A stretch of 64,000 nt of DNA from Rohdeia sp041398665 (GCA_041398665.1 JAWKUH010000031.1:5518-69517); one strand, 5' to 3'; shown: positions 29,014 to 38,670, numbered from the stretch's first letter. Made by a program: numbers and translations. Notes: generated by a model not told the origin, from the letters alone.

Positions 29014-29279
29014 ACGAACCCGTCCCGATCGACCACCTAGCGGGGTATCCCGACGCCGCGGCGCCGGGCCGACCGAGCACGGATCGGCGCGGGACGCTGC
29101 GGACGAGCGCACGGAACTCGTCCCGAAGGCGTGCCGCGCCGACGAGGCGCGCCGCTCACCCGACAACCGAACCTCACCCGATCGCGTAGAACCTCGTGCC
29201 GACCGCGGACCGCGGATGCGACGCGCCCCGCGCGCCGTCCGCCCCAGGGTCGGCAGGAGCCATCCAAGGAGAAGCCACC

Positions 29280-30152
29280 ATGCGAATCCACGCCGCACTC
29301 ATCAGCGCCCTCGTGGTCGCCCCCGCGTTCGTCGCGGCGGGCGCACCCGACGTCCATGCCGCCGATCCGGCCGCCTTCGAAGCCGCGCTCGGGGCACCGC
29401 GCGCGGTCGCGCAGGACGAGGAGGAGGAGAAGGAGGACAACCGGGCCGAGGTCGCCACGCTCATCGAGCAGCTCGAGGGGCACCTCAAGGCGCGCGGTGA
29501 GGAGGACGACGAGGCGATCCGCGTCATCCGCGACCTCTCGGTCGAGTTCGACAACAGCGGTCCCAAGGACCGCAAGGCCATCGCCAAGATCGTGGCGGAG
29601 TGCGTCGAGGTGAAGCGCAAGGAGCTCGCCGAGGACGTGCCCGACCAGAAGCTCCAGACCGAGGCCGCGAAGGCCATGGGCGGCTTCGGCGAGGAGGGCG
29701 GCGACCTGCTGCTCAAGCTCGTCGACAGCAAGGAGCTCGAGGGCAAGGCCAAGGCCCAGCGCGAGACGATCCTCTCCCTCGGTCGCACGAAGCACGAGAA
29801 GGGCGTGAAGGTCCTGGTCAAGATGCTCGACGACAAGAACTACGAGGTCGAGGGCGCCGCCGCCCAGGCCCTCGGCAACTACTCCGACGCCAAGGAGAAG
29901 GTGCGCAAGGACATCGTCGAGGCGCTGCTCAAGAAGATCGTGCCGCTGTCGGACCTCATGGAGGACTCCGGCGACTACTCGGGCACCGGCCAGGCCGACA
30001 GCAACGAGGACTTCGAGGAGAAGCGCAAGGAGTACGAGGCGCTCGCGTCGGGCACCATGAGCTCGCTCGCGCTCCTCACCGGCCACTCCGAGGAGGACTT
30101 CCGCGGTTGGCAGGCCTGGTGGAACGACAACAAGCGCGAGAAGTGGGATTGA
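29280..30152 (+). CDS. Secreted HEAT-repeat-like protein
   Basis: 290 residues. Signal peptide MRIHAALISALVVAPAFVA, cleavage near VHAAD. After an acidic linker (EEEEKEDNRAE) come helical HEAT-like repeats (AAKAMGGFGEEGGDLLLKLV, KHEKGVKVLVKMLDDKNY, GAAAQALGNYSD). The C-terminus FRGWQAWWNDNKREKWD is a Trp-rich motif common at the end of such planctomycete proteins. A clear Shine-Dalgarno (AAGGAGAA) precedes ATG 29280. Likely an extracytoplasmic scaffold; no partner is evident. Confidence 0.75.
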   Translation: MRIHAALISALVVAPAFVAAGAPDVHAADPAAFEAALGAPRAVAQDEEEEKEDNRAEVATLIEQLEGHLKARGEEDDEAIRVIRDLSVEFDNSGPKDRKAIAKIVAECVEVKRKELAEDVPDQKLQTEAAKAMGGFGEEGGDLLLKLVDSKELEGKAKAQRETILSLGRTKHEKGVKVLVKMLDDKNYEVEGAAAQALGNYSDAKEKVRKDIVEALLKKIVPLSDLMEDSGDYSGTGQADSNEDFEEKRKEYEALASGTMSSLALLTGHSEEDFRGWQAWWNDNKREKWD

Positions 30153-30251
30153 TGGCCGAGGAGGAGCGCGCGCCGTCCGGCGTCCGGTCCTCCTCGACGT
30201 CCCGGACCCGGCCGACGCGAGGCGCCGGGAAGATGGACCGCTGAGCCTCGT

Positions 30252-30273
30252 CCGCCCGAAGGTCCTCGGGCGG
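30252..30273. terminator. Hairpin after HEAT-repeat gene
   Basis: CCGCCCGA (30252-30259) pairs with TCGGGCGG (30266-30273) across a 6-nt loop. There is no T-run, which is usual for terminators in very GC-rich genomes. Confidence 0.45.
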
Positions 30274-30280
30274 GCTCCAC

Positions 30281-30952
30281 GTGACGAGCGAACGATTCCA
30301 CTCGCGCCGCGATCGCGGCTACGACAGCCGGCCCCGACCCCTCTCCGGGTTGGGGCCGGCTGCGCTCGTCCTGCCGATCCTGAGCGCGCTCGCGATCGGT
30401 CTCTACGCGACCGGACGACATCGACGCGAGGCGCCTCCCGCGATCGAACCGGTCGCCACGTCCGCGAGCGAGGTCGCGGTGCACGAGGCGCGTTGGATGG
30501 TCCCGACCGGCGGTCGCGTGACGGCGCGGCTCAGCCGGTTGCAGTCCGAGGGTGCGCGTCAGCGGTTCGACCGTGAAGCCATCGCCGCACGGCTCGGACT
30601 CGGAACGGGCGAACCGTGGCGGCTCGAGATCGCGTTCGAGGGTGAAGGAGGAGCGGGCGCGCACCTCGTGTGCGACGCTCCCTCGATCGAGGACGACGAC
30701 GGCGTCGCCAGTGCTTCGATCGAGAGCGACGCGTCGGATCCCTTGGTGGCTCTGTTCACGCCCGACGCGTCGTCGGTCGCGCCGGGGAGCGCCGTGCAGT
30801 TCGTGCTCTGGGGCCGCGAGCCGAAGGACGGTGCTCGCGTCGTCGGCGTCGTCTTCGCCGGGGCGAGCCGGGTCGACGTGCCGCTGCTCCTGGAGTCGAC
30901 CGAGGTCGACCCCTCGCTGGTCCCGGAGTTCGTCGCCCGCGGCGACGAGTAG
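30281..30952 (+). CDS. Single-pass membrane protein, unknown
   Basis: 223 residues from GTG 30281. One hydrophobic segment (LGPAALVLPILSALAIGLY, about residues 24-42) follows an Arg-rich N-terminus, so the C-terminal part is probably periplasmic. That part resembles beta-rich sequence (WRLEIAFEGEGGAGAHLV, GARVVGVVFAGASRVDVPLL). No family recognised. It precedes a secreted coiled-coil gene by 17 bp and is probably in the same transcript. Confidence 0.6.
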   Translation: MTSERFHSRRDRGYDSRPRPLSGLGPAALVLPILSALAIGLYATGRHRREAPPAIEPVATSASEVAVHEARWMVPTGGRVTARLSRLQSEGARQRFDREAIAARLGLGTGEPWRLEIAFEGEGGAGAHLVCDAPSIEDDDGVASASIESDASDPLVALFTPDASSVAPGSAVQFVLWGREPKDGARVVGVVFAGASRVDVPLLLESTEVDPSLVPEFVARGDE

Positions 30953-30969
30953 GCAGGGGGAGTCGCTCC

Positions 30970-32169
30970 GTGGTGACCTCGGCATCCGTCGGAACTTCGA
31001 TCGTCCTGACGCTGCTCGTCCTCGCCGGTCCGGGCGGGGGGGCGAGCGCGGCGCGAGCCGTCCTGCCGAGCGCCGACGAAGTGGATGTCGATGCCTCGGG
31101 AGCGGCCCTCGATCGAGCGCGCGCCGAGAACGCGCAGCTCCGTGCCGCCCTGCTCCGCGAGCGAGCGCGCAGCGGCCAACTCCGGTCCGAACTCGCACGG
31201 CAGGGTCGAGCGCGCCTCGAGCGCGAACTCGCCTGGCAGGACTTCCAGAGCCAACTCGGGAACCTGCGCGCCGGCGAGGTCGCTGCGTCGGAACTCGCGG
31301 CGCTCCTGGGTCTGCGCGACGACTCGGATCGCGCGCGCTCGGAGGTTCACCGCGACACCGTGGACGAGACGCTCACCGCCGCGCGCGCACGCGCGGACGA
31401 GGTCCGCAGGCGCCTGTGCGCCCTCCTGCGCGTCGAGGGTGTCCGCGGCTTCGACGTGTTCGACCTCGGCGTGCTCGCGGCCGACCGCACGGAGTCGGCG
31501 TCGAAGTTCGGCGCCGGGCCCGTCGTGCTGCGGCTGCTCGACGGTCGCGGCGCCCTGGCCGGCAGCATCTCGGCCGACCGGCTCCATCTCGAGGCGAGTC
31601 GCACGGGCCACAGCGTGACGCTCGTCCTCACGGACGGCTCGATCCACGAGAGCGGTGCGGCCTCGCCGTTCCAGGGCGGTTCGTACCGCATCCCGCTCCG
31701 TCACGTCGATCCGGCGCCGTTCCTCGACGAGTGCACGGCGCTCTTCGACCCCGACGTCGTCGAGCGCGTCGTCGACGACGGCCGTTGGAACCGGAGTGCC
31801 GTCCGACTCGCGCTGGATCGCTCGCTCGGAGCGACCGCGGTGGGGCGGCGCTACCGGCTGGAGTGGCTCGGCGGGGTCGTCGACGGCGAACTGCGCGAGG
31901 TCGAGATCGCGGTGCTCGACGACGACGGCAACGAACTGAGACGCTTGGTCGCGGACGGGCTGGGCGTCGAGATCGAGCGCGACCACGTGCGGCTCGTGCT
32001 GCGCGACGGCGTCACCACGCGCGGTGACTCGCGCGTCCCGTTCCTCGACGGTCGCATGACGCTCGTGCTGCCCGGCGCCGATCCCGCGGCGTGGCGAGCG
32101 GCGAACGTCCCGTGCGTTCGCGACGTCGCGCCGCGGAACGAACGACGCACACCGCCCGAGGGCGAATGA
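30970..32169 (+). CDS. Secreted coiled-coil protein, unknown
   Basis: 399 residues from GTG 30970 (30973 is equally possible). Signal peptide with VGTSIVLTLLVLAGPGG; residues 45-110 form an Arg/Ala/Glu/Leu coiled coil (RARAENAQLRAALLRERA), followed by two strand-rich modules (GPVVLRLLDGRGALAGSI, HVRLVLRDGVTTRGDSRV). No known domain. The stop overlaps the xseA start by ATGA, so it shares a transcript with xseA. Confidence 0.6.
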   Translation: MVTSASVGTSIVLTLLVLAGPGGGASAARAVLPSADEVDVDASGAALDRARAENAQLRAALLRERARSGQLRSELARQGRARLERELAWQDFQSQLGNLRAGEVAASELAALLGLRDDSDRARSEVHRDTVDETLTAARARADEVRRRLCALLRVEGVRGFDVFDLGVLAADRTESASKFGAGPVVLRLLDGRGALAGSISADRLHLEASRTGHSVTLVLTDGSIHESGAASPFQGGSYRIPLRHVDPAPFLDECTALFDPDVVERVVDDGRWNRSAVRLALDRSLGATAVGRRYRLEWLGGVVDGELREVEIAVLDDDGNELRRLVADGLGVEIERDHVRLVLRDGVTTRGDSRVPFLDGRMTLVLPGADPAAWRAANVPCVRDVAPRNERRTPPEGE

Positions 32170-33579
32170 CGCCGCACTCCGACCTGCCGTTCGGGGACGA
32201 CTCCGTCCTCGGGAGCGACGAGATCGACGCGTCCGAGCGCGCCGGCGTCCTCGGCGTCGCCGAGCTGACGCGTCGCGTCGCCGCGCGGCTCGCGGACCTC
32301 GGTCCGCTCCTCGTCGAGGGCGAGCTCGGTCCACCGAAGCGCGCCGCGTCGGGCCACGTCTACTTCGACCTGAAGGAGGGTGGGGCGGTCCTCTCGTGCG
32401 TCGTCTGGCGCTCGAGCGTGGCGACGGCCGTGCCGAAGGGACTCGAGGCCGGCGAGCGCGTCCGCGTGCACGGTCGGCTCGACGTGTACGCGCCGCGAGG
32501 GAGCTACAGCTTCGTCGTGCGCCGCATCGAGCGCAGCGGAGCGGGGGAGTTGCTCGCGCGGCTCGAACGGCTCAAGCGCGAACTCGCCGAGCGCGGCTGG
32601 TTCGATCGACGCCGAGCGCTCCCCCGACTGCCGGAGTGCATCGGCGTCGTGACGAGCCGCGACGGGGCCGCGTTCCGCGACTTCCTCCGGACGCGCACGC
32701 TCCGCTGGCCCGGCTACCCGGTCCGTCTCCGTCACACTCCGGTCCAGGGACCGGGCGCCGCGGCGTCCGTCGCCGAAGCGATCCGCGACCTCGCGTCGAG
32801 CGGTGTCGACGTCGTCGTCGTGACGCGCGGCGGCGGTTCGCTCGAGGACCTGTGGTGCTTCAACGAGGAGGAGGTCGCGCGCGCGATCTTCGAGTGCCCC
32901 GTCCCCGTCGTGAGCGCCGTCGGCCACGAGACCGACACGACGCTCGCCGACCTCGTCGCCGACCACCGCGCGCACACGCCGACCGACGCCGCCGTCGCGA
33001 CCATCCCGGACCGTTCCGCGCTCGTCGAACGCCTCGAGCGCGGGTTCGCCCATCTCGGTCGCGCGATCGAACGTGCCGCCCGGGATCGCGAGGAAGCCCT
33101 TCGCCGCGCGGCACGCGCCGGCGTGTTCGCGCGGCCCGAGCGGCTCCTCCAGCGCCCCGCGGAGCGACTCGAGCGCGCGTTCGTGCGGCTCGAGCGCGGC
33201 GGGCGCAACGCCCTCGACGCGGCGGCGTCGGACCTGGCGCGCGCGCGAGACCCTCGCGGAGTGTTCGCCCGCCGAGCGCGTGAGGCGCCGATCGGAACGC
33301 GTCGCGGGGCTGTTCGCCCGCATCTCGCGCGTCGCCCTCGAACGGGTGGCGACGGCGGAGCGGCGCGTCGCCGTGGGGGCGGCCACGCTCTCGGCGGTCT
33401 CGCCGCTGCGCGTCCTCGCGCGGGGATACTCCGTCACGGAGTCGCAGGGCCGTGCGGTCCGCGACGCCGCCGGGCTGGCTCCGGGCGATACGCTCGTGAC
33501 GCGGGTCGCGCGCGGGACGATCGAGTCCCAGGTGGTCCGTGTCGAGACCGAGCATGCCCACGACGACCGAGACCGCTGA
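32166..33579 (+). CDS. xseA: Exodeoxyribonuclease VII large subunit, one +1 shift
   Basis: Catalytic subunit of the single-strand DNA exonuclease VII. An N-terminal OB fold (VEGELGPPKRAASGHVYFDL) is followed by the nuclease domain: ECIGVVTSRDGAAFRDFL, VVVTRGGGSLEDLWCFNEEE and SAVGHETDTTLADLVAD. A coiled coil and the C-terminal SPLRVLARGYSVTES complete it. A +1 shift at 33244 (GCG-C-GAG) joins the two frames; corrected length is about 470 residues. No small subunit gene (xseB) is visible next to it. Confidence 0.92.
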
Positions 33580-34513
33580 CTCGTCCCCGTCGGGCACCTG
33601 GGTGGCCGTCGTGAACTACGACGGCGGCGAGGCCAACCTCGCGTGCGTCGCGAGCGTCCTCGCGGCCGGCGTGCCGCCGGAGCACGTCGTCTTCGTCGAC
33701 AATGCGTCGAGCGACGGGTCGCTCGAACTCGTCGAACGCGAGCACCCCGGGCTCGTGTTCGTGAGGAACTCGGACAACCGCGGCTTCGGCTGTGCCGCCG
33801 ACCAGGCGATCGCGATCGCATTGGCGGCGGGGGCGACCGAGGTCTTCCTGCTCAACAACGACGCGACGGTCGAACCGGGCTGCCTCGAGGGACTCGTCGA
33901 GCGCCTGCGCGCATCCGACGACGTCGGCGTCTGCGGGCCGCTCGTCGTGCGCGCCGGCGCCGATCGGACGATCTGGGCGGCGGGTGGGACGATGACCTGG
34001 CGTCAGAACCTGAGCCGACTCGACGGACACGGCCGACCCGACGACCCGGCGTGGCACGGAGAGCGCGACGTCGACTACGTGCCGGGCTGCGCGATGCTCG
34101 TCCGCAGGGAGGTCTTCGAGGACGTCGGCGACCTCGACGCCGAGCTGTTCGCGTACCACGAGGACGTGGACTTCTGTCTCCGCGCTCGCGCGGCCGGCTG
34201 GCGCGTCGCCTACTTCGGCGATCTCGTGTGCGCGCACGACGCGCACCTCGCGACGGGCGGGGGCTACAACCCGCGCCGCAAGTACATGATGGGGCTCAAC
34301 AGCGTGTGGTTCCTGCGCAAGCACGGCACGCCGAGCCGGTGGGCCGGATTCGTGTTGTTCGACGTGCTCCCGCTGCCGCTGCTCGTCCTCGCCGGCCTCG
34401 TCACGGGACGAGCGCGCGGTGCTGCGGCCAAGGGACTCGGGATCCTGCACGGCCTGCTCGGTCGCCGCGTGCGCGCGGCGTACCTGCGAGCGGGCGCCAG
34501 TCCGCTCTGGTAG
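33554..34513 (+). CDS. Family 2 glycosyltransferase (rhamnosyltransferase-like)
   Basis: 319 residues. The GT-A fold starts WVAVVNYDGGEANLACVAS; FVDNASSDGS, NRGFGCAADQAIAIAL and FLLNNDATVEPG (the DxD equivalent NDA) are typical of GT2 enzymes acting on cell-surface polysaccharides, as is FAYHEDVDFCLRARAAGWRV. A hydrophobic stretch near the C-terminus (FVLFDVLPLPLLVLAGLV) may anchor it to the membrane. ATG 33554 overlaps the xseA 3' end by 26 bp; GTG 33539 is an alternative. Confidence 0.87.
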   Translation: MPTTTETADSSPSGTWVAVVNYDGGEANLACVASVLAAGVPPEHVVFVDNASSDGSLELVEREHPGLVFVRNSDNRGFGCAADQAIAIALAAGATEVFLLNNDATVEPGCLEGLVERLRASDDVGVCGPLVVRAGADRTIWAAGGTMTWRQNLSRLDGHGRPDDPAWHGERDVDYVPGCAMLVRREVFEDVGDLDAELFAYHEDVDFCLRARAAGWRVAYFGDLVCAHDAHLATGGGYNPRRKYMMGLNSVWFLRKHGTPSRWAGFVLFDVLPLPLLVLAGLVTGRARGAAAKGLGILHGLLGRRVRAAYLRAGASPLW

Positions 34514-34525
34514 GGGCCGGAACGG

Positions 34526-34558
34526 AAACGGCCCGCCCCCTCGAGGGGACGGGCCGTT
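34526..34558. terminator. Bidirectional hairpin terminator
   Basis: ACGGCCCG-CCCC (34528-34539) pairs with GGGG-a-CGGGCCGT (34545-34557) across a 5-nt loop. It follows the GT2 gene (plus) and faces the end of the VWA gene (minus). Confidence 0.7.
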
Positions 34559-34620
34559 CGTTCCTGGGTCGAGCGTCGCGCGAGGAGGGGCGGCTCCCCG
34601 CGCGACCGCTCACGCCGTTC

Positions 34621-36102
34621 TCACATCGCGAGGACGTCGAAGGGCGTGCTGAACGTCTCGCCGGGGTTCGTGCCGCCGACGAGCCAGGTCAGGATCCCCG
34701 TCGGTCCGCCGTAGGTCTGGACGCCGCCACCGATGGTGACGCGGAGACCGTTCGACATCTGGATCGGGTTCTGCGGGAAGGCGTCGATGTTGTGCATGCC
34801 GACCTGGAAGTACACGTTCACGCCGACGAGCGCCGGGATGTTCGGGATCACGAAGTCCGGCACGTGGGTCTCGGTGACGTTGAACTGCAGGATCTTGTCG
34901 ACGTAGATGAAGTCACCTCCGCCGATGTGGCTCTGCGCGGGGTAGAGACCCACGAGCAGGAGGCACGCCGTCTTGTCGACGTTGACCGTCGCCGGGCAGG
35001 CCACGCCGCCCGTCGACGTCGATACCGCCTTCACCTCGTTCGGGCCGAGGGTGATGAACGGGAAGATGTCGAAGTCGAGGATCTTCAGCTCCGACGGGTC
35101 GGGTCCGAGGACCGTCGCGACGAGCACGTTGTTGACGAACAGTTCGAGCTTGTCGATCTGCTGCGCGAGCGTCCCGTTGGCGAGGGCCGTCGTCAGTTCG
35201 GTCGGGTCGTCCTTGGCCTGGCAGTCACCGCCCGTGGTGTCGGAGATGAAGTGGAGGGGCTGACCCGGGTCGCAGAGCGTCGCCACGTCCGGACCGACGC
35301 CGAAGGCGCTGATGATCGTGCCGAGCGCTGCGGCCTGGTCGACGGCGCCGCCCGCGTCGTTGTACTTGGGCGTGATGTCCGTCTGGTTCGGGAGACCGTC
35401 GGAGATGAAGAGGCCGATGTTGCAGACGGTGTACTGCGGCGGGAACGCCGGTGCCGTCGTGAAGGCCTGGTTCATCAGGTTCAGGGCCTCGGTGTAGTCC
35501 GTGCCCGGAGCCCAGTCGTGGGTGGTGAACTTGCCGACGTTCTGTTGGCCGAGGCCGCCCGTGGCGAGCGAGCGCAGGACCTCTTCGAAGTCCGCGATGC
35601 CGTTCGTGTCCGCGTCCTGCGTCAGGCTCTGGATCCAGGTCTGCTGACCGGGAGCCGGGCCGAGGTCGAGGATCGCGGCGTCCTTCGCGAAGGCGACCAT
35701 CGAGATCTGGATCGGCGGAGCCGGGTTCAGGTTCTGGATCGCCTGCGACAGAGCGAGGAAACCCTGGATCGCCGCGTCGATGCGCTGGATCTTGCCGTCG
35801 TTGTTCTGGTCGTTGACGACGGCGATGTCGACGTCCGTGCCGCCCATCGTCGTCGAGTCGTCGATGACGAAGCAGATGTTGTAGGCCTTGCCCGGCGGCA
35901 CGTTCATGTTCGCGCACGCCGTGACGAGGCACGTCATCTCGTCCTCGTCGCAGAAGTCGGGCGCGATGATCTCCGTCGTGAGCGTCTGGAGACCGGCGGG
36001 GCAGGAGTTGGGGTTCTGGGCGTGGGCGAGCGAGCTGATGCCGAGGAAGGCAACACCCGCGAGGCCGGAACGAAGCACCAGCGGGAAGTTCGTGGAAGTC
36101 AT
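34621..36102 (-). CDS. Secreted von Willebrand factor A-domain protein
   Basis: 493 residues. Signal peptide NFPLVLRSGLAGVAFLGI, cleavage after AHA. A VWA domain spans about 75-310, with the MIDAS-like DDSTTM after YNICFVI and a DGLPNQTD loop. A beta-rich C-terminal region follows (GGGVQTYGGPTGILTWLVGG). Eight or more cysteines suggest disulfides in an extracytoplasmic setting. Asn, Gln and Thr are frequent and codon third positions less extreme than in neighbours, which may point to different selection or origin. Minus-strand TATCTT (36201-36206) is the best -10, with a leader of about 90 nt. Confidence 0.82.
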   Translation of the reverse strand: MTSTNFPLVLRSGLAGVAFLGISSLAHAQNPNSCPAGLQTLTTEIIAPDFCDEDEMTCLVTACANMNVPPGKAYNICFVIDDSTTMGGTDVDIAVVNDQNNDGKIQRIDAAIQGFLALSQAIQNLNPAPPIQISMVAFAKDAAILDLGPAPGQQTWIQSLTQDADTNGIADFEEVLRSLATGGLGQQNVGKFTTHDWAPGTDYTEALNLMNQAFTTAPAFPPQYTVCNIGLFISDGLPNQTDITPKYNDAGGAVDQAAALGTIISAFGVGPDVATLCDPGQPLHFISDTTGGDCQAKDDPTELTTALANGTLAQQIDKLELFVNNVLVATVLGPDPSELKILDFDIFPFITLGPNEVKAVSTSTGGVACPATVNVDKTACLLLVGLYPAQSHIGGGDFIYVDKILQFNVTETHVPDFVIPNIPALVGVNVYFQVGMHNIDAFPQNPIQMSNGLRVTIGGGVQTYGGPTGILTWLVGGTNPGETFSTPFDVLAM

Positions 36103-36385
36103 GTGTTCACCGGGGACACGGAGCCGTTCCGCGCGGCGCAGCGCGGCGGTCCGAGACGGGGCAGGAGGGTGCCTCTACTCCGAGACACCCAACCCATGGG
36201 AAGATACCATCGGTAGGGACGACGCGGAGCAGCAGGGCGTGCCCTTGCAATCCCAGGATCAGCCCGCAATTTCCACGCGCCCCCGCGCTCGCGGCGGCGA
36301 TCGCCCGCGCGGCGCGCGCCGACGGATCGAACGGTCGCCGGAAAGTCCCTCGGCGAGCCGAGTTGGGGCGCCTCTTCGGCTCGCG

Positions 36386-36391
36386 TAGCAT
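36386..36391 (+). promoter_or_regulatory. -10 hexamer of leaderless aldo/keto reductase gene
   Basis: TAGCAT, 8 nt before ATG 36400. TTGGGG at 36363-36368 gives a -35 with a 17-bp spacer. Confidence 0.55.
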
Positions 36392-36399
36392 CTGCGCCC

Positions 36400-37410
36400 A
36401 TGGAGTTCCGCCACCTCGGGCCCGGACCGGTCGAGACGCCGGTCGTCGTGTTCGGTGCCTGGGCACTCGGCGGCGGCTACTGGGGAGCGCGGCGGGACGC
36501 TGCCGCGGCGGCCGCGCTCGACGCCGCCTTCGCGGGCGCGCTCCCGGCCGTCGACACCGCCCCGATCTACGGCTTCGGGCACTCCGAGGAGCTCGTCGGC
36601 CAGGCGCTCGCACGGGCCCCGCGACGACCGCTCGTCTTCACGAAGTGCGGATTGCGCTGGGACGACCCGGAGGAGCGCGGCGAACTCGCGTTCGAGGGCC
36701 GCGGCGAGGGCGGGCGCCCCGTCCGCGTCCACCGCTGCTCGCGACCCGACTCGATCGTGCTCGAGTGCGACCGGAGCCTCGCGCGGCTCGGCGTCGAGCG
36801 CATCGACCTGCTCCAGGTCCACTGGCCCGACCCGACCACGCCGATCGAGGACACGATGGGCGCGCTGCGCGAGCTCCACCTCGCCGGGAAGGTCGCGGCC
36901 GTCGGCGTCTCCAACTACTCCGCCGAGCAGCTCGAGAGGGCGCGCGTCGCGCTCGGCGACGTCCCGCTCTCGTCGGACCAACCGCGGTACAGCCTGGTGC
37001 ACCGCGAGGCCGAGGCCGAGGTCCTGCCCTGGTGCCTCGAACACGGTGTGGGGACGCTCGTCTACTCGCCGCTCGAACAAGGGCTGCTCACCGGAACGGT
37101 CGGGCCGCAGCGCACCTTCACCGACGACGACGCGCGCTCGAAGCGACCGACCTTCGAACCGCGCGCGCGAGCCGTCGTGAACGAGATCCTGCAACGCGTC
37201 GTCGCTCCGGTCGCGGAACGCCTCGACGCGTCCGTCGCGCAGGTGGTGCTCGCGTGGACGATCGCGCGGCCGGGCGTCACGGCGGTGCTCGCGGGGTGTC
37301 GTGATCCCGAACAGGTGCGCGAGAACGCGCGTGCCGGCGAACTCGTGCTCGAGCCCGAGGAGTGGAGGGCGATCGACGCGGCCTTCCGCGACCTGGACCT
37401 CCCGCGATGA
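36400..37410 (+). CDS. Aldo/keto reductase
   Basis: NADPH-dependent oxidoreductase with a TIM-barrel fold, 336 residues. The catalytic tetrad can be read: Asp in PAVDTAPIYGFG with Tyr six residues on, Lys in VFTKCGLRW and His in LLQVHWPDP. GVSNYSAEQLERA and YSPLEQGLLTG are standard AKR segments. First gene of a three-gene unit: its TGA overlaps the next ATG (ATGA), and a cupin-type epimerase follows. Substrate unknown; the context suggests sugar chemistry. Confidence 0.9.
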   Translation: MEFRHLGPGPVETPVVVFGAWALGGGYWGARRDAAAAAALDAAFAGALPAVDTAPIYGFGHSEELVGQALARAPRRPLVFTKCGLRWDDPEERGELAFEGRGEGGRPVRVHRCSRPDSIVLECDRSLARLGVERIDLLQVHWPDPTTPIEDTMGALRELHLAGKVAAVGVSNYSAEQLERARVALGDVPLSSDQPRYSLVHREAEAEVLPWCLEHGVGTLVYSPLEQGLLTGTVGPQRTFTDDDARSKRPTFEPRARAVVNEILQRVVAPVAERLDASVAQVVLAWTIARPGVTAVLAGCRDPEQVRENARAGELVLEPEEWRAIDAAFRDLDLPR

Positions 37411-38108
37411 AGGGCGTCGAGGCCTTCGCGAGCGCCCTCGGTGCGACGTTCCAGGCGCTCGACTGGGCCGCGCTCGGAGCGTCGTACTGCGAGGGCGACG
37501 CGACGGACTTCTTCGGCGTCGAGAGGATCGAGGCGCTGCGCGACGCGGGACTGCACTTCGCGAGCGACGTCGGCGAGCGCCTCCCGGCCGGCGGCAGGAG
37601 CACGTACGTCGGCGCCGGCGTCGCGGAGCTCGCGCCGATCCTGCTCGAACACGTCGCGCTCGGACGCGACGTCCGAGTGCACACGCGGGACGAGGTGGAG
37701 TGCGCGCTGCTCGACGCGGCGCTCGAGCGCGCGGAGCAGGTCTGCCGTTTCGGTCTACCGCGCTGGACGCTCGCCCCGATCGACGAGGATCGGCGCCACG
37801 ACCACCTGTGGCTGGTGAGCGTGCTCACCGATCCCGTCGCCTTCCCGGCGCTCCACGACACGCTCTACGAACGCGGGCGCCCCTCGCGCGCGACGGTGCT
37901 GCGGGAGCGCGGAGTGGCGGCGGAGCTGCTCGACCGGGCGTTCGCCGGTCTCGACGTCCCCGGACTGGTCCACACCTCGGGGGAGGAACTGGAGCTCGTC
38001 GGGGAGGCCGCCGAGAGGCGCGGTCTGCGGCTCGTCGTCCCCGACGTGGGGCGACTCTCCCCGCTCGTGGGGGATGCCGTGTACGCCTGCCGTTGCGTCG
38101 GCCGATGA
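37407..38108 (+). CDS. Hypothetical protein in aldo/keto reductase operon
   Basis: 233 residues, soluble, without signal peptide. I do not recognise the family. The stretch STYVGAGVAELAPILLEHVA followed by DVRVHTRDEVECALLDAAL has a Rossmann-like rhythm, and CRFGLPRWTLAPIDEDRRHDH lies in the middle. It could be a divergent nucleotide- or SAM-binding protein; this is weak. It is translationally coupled to the aldo/keto reductase (ATGA) and 13 bp from the epimerase-like gene. Confidence 0.6.
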   Translation: MKGVEAFASALGATFQALDWAALGASYCEGDATDFFGVERIEALRDAGLHFASDVGERLPAGGRSTYVGAGVAELAPILLEHVALGRDVRVHTRDEVECALLDAALERAEQVCRFGLPRWTLAPIDEDRRHDHLWLVSVLTDPVAFPALHDTLYERGRPSRATVLRERGVAAELLDRAFAGLDVPGLVHTSGEELELVGEAAERRGLRLVVPDVGRLSPLVGDAVYACRCVGR

Positions 38109-38121
38109 AGGGAGGATCACC

Positions 38122-38661
38122 ATGACCGAGTTCTCGCAACGTGCACGGGACGCCTACTCCGTCCAGGACTACGGCCGTCGTCCGGAGATCGGGGGCCTCG
38201 AGATCGTCGAGCTCGCCCGCTTCAACGACGACGGCGGTTCGATGACCGAGCTCGGGCGACTCCACGAGGGTCGCCACGCCGCGCTCGACGGGTTCGAGGC
38301 GCGTCAGATCAACTTCTCCACGATGGAGCCGGGCGCCATCAAGGCGTTCCACCTCCACGAGCGTCAGACCGACGTGTGGTTCGTCCCGCCGAGCGACAAG
38401 CTCCTGCTCGTCGTCGGCGACGTGCGTGCGGGGTCTCCGAGCGAGGGCGTCGTGAAGCGCATGGTCCTGGGCGACGGTCGCTCGCTACTCGTGCGCATCC
38501 CGCCGGGAGTCGCGCACGGTGTGAAGAACCTCTCCTCGACGAAGACGGGGACGATCGTCTACTTCGTGGACGTGCAGTTCAGCACCGGTCCCGACTGCGA
38601 CGAGGGGCGCATCCCCTGGGACTTCTTCGGGGCGAGCGTCTGGGACGTCGAGCGCGGCTAG
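38122..38661 (+). CDS. dTDP-4-dehydrorhamnose 3,5-epimerase-like cupin
   Basis: 179 residues with an RmlC-type double-stranded beta-helix: INFSTMEPGAIKAFHLHERQ contains the catalytic-type His, followed by TDVWFVPPSDKLLLVVGDVR, RIPPGVAHGVKNLS and TIVYFVDVQF. The family epimerises or isomerises nucleotide-linked 4-keto sugars. No rfbA/B/D genes are adjacent, so the substrate is open. It has a good Shine-Dalgarno (GGAGG) before ATG 38122. Confidence 0.8.
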   Translation: MTEFSQRARDAYSVQDYGRRPEIGGLEIVELARFNDDGGSMTELGRLHEGRHAALDGFEARQINFSTMEPGAIKAFHLHERQTDVWFVPPSDKLLLVVGDVRAGSPSEGVVKRMVLGDGRSLLVRIPPGVAHGVKNLSSTKTGTIVYFVDVQFSTGPDCDEGRIPWDFFGASVWDVERG

Positions 38662-38670
38662 GCGCAGACC

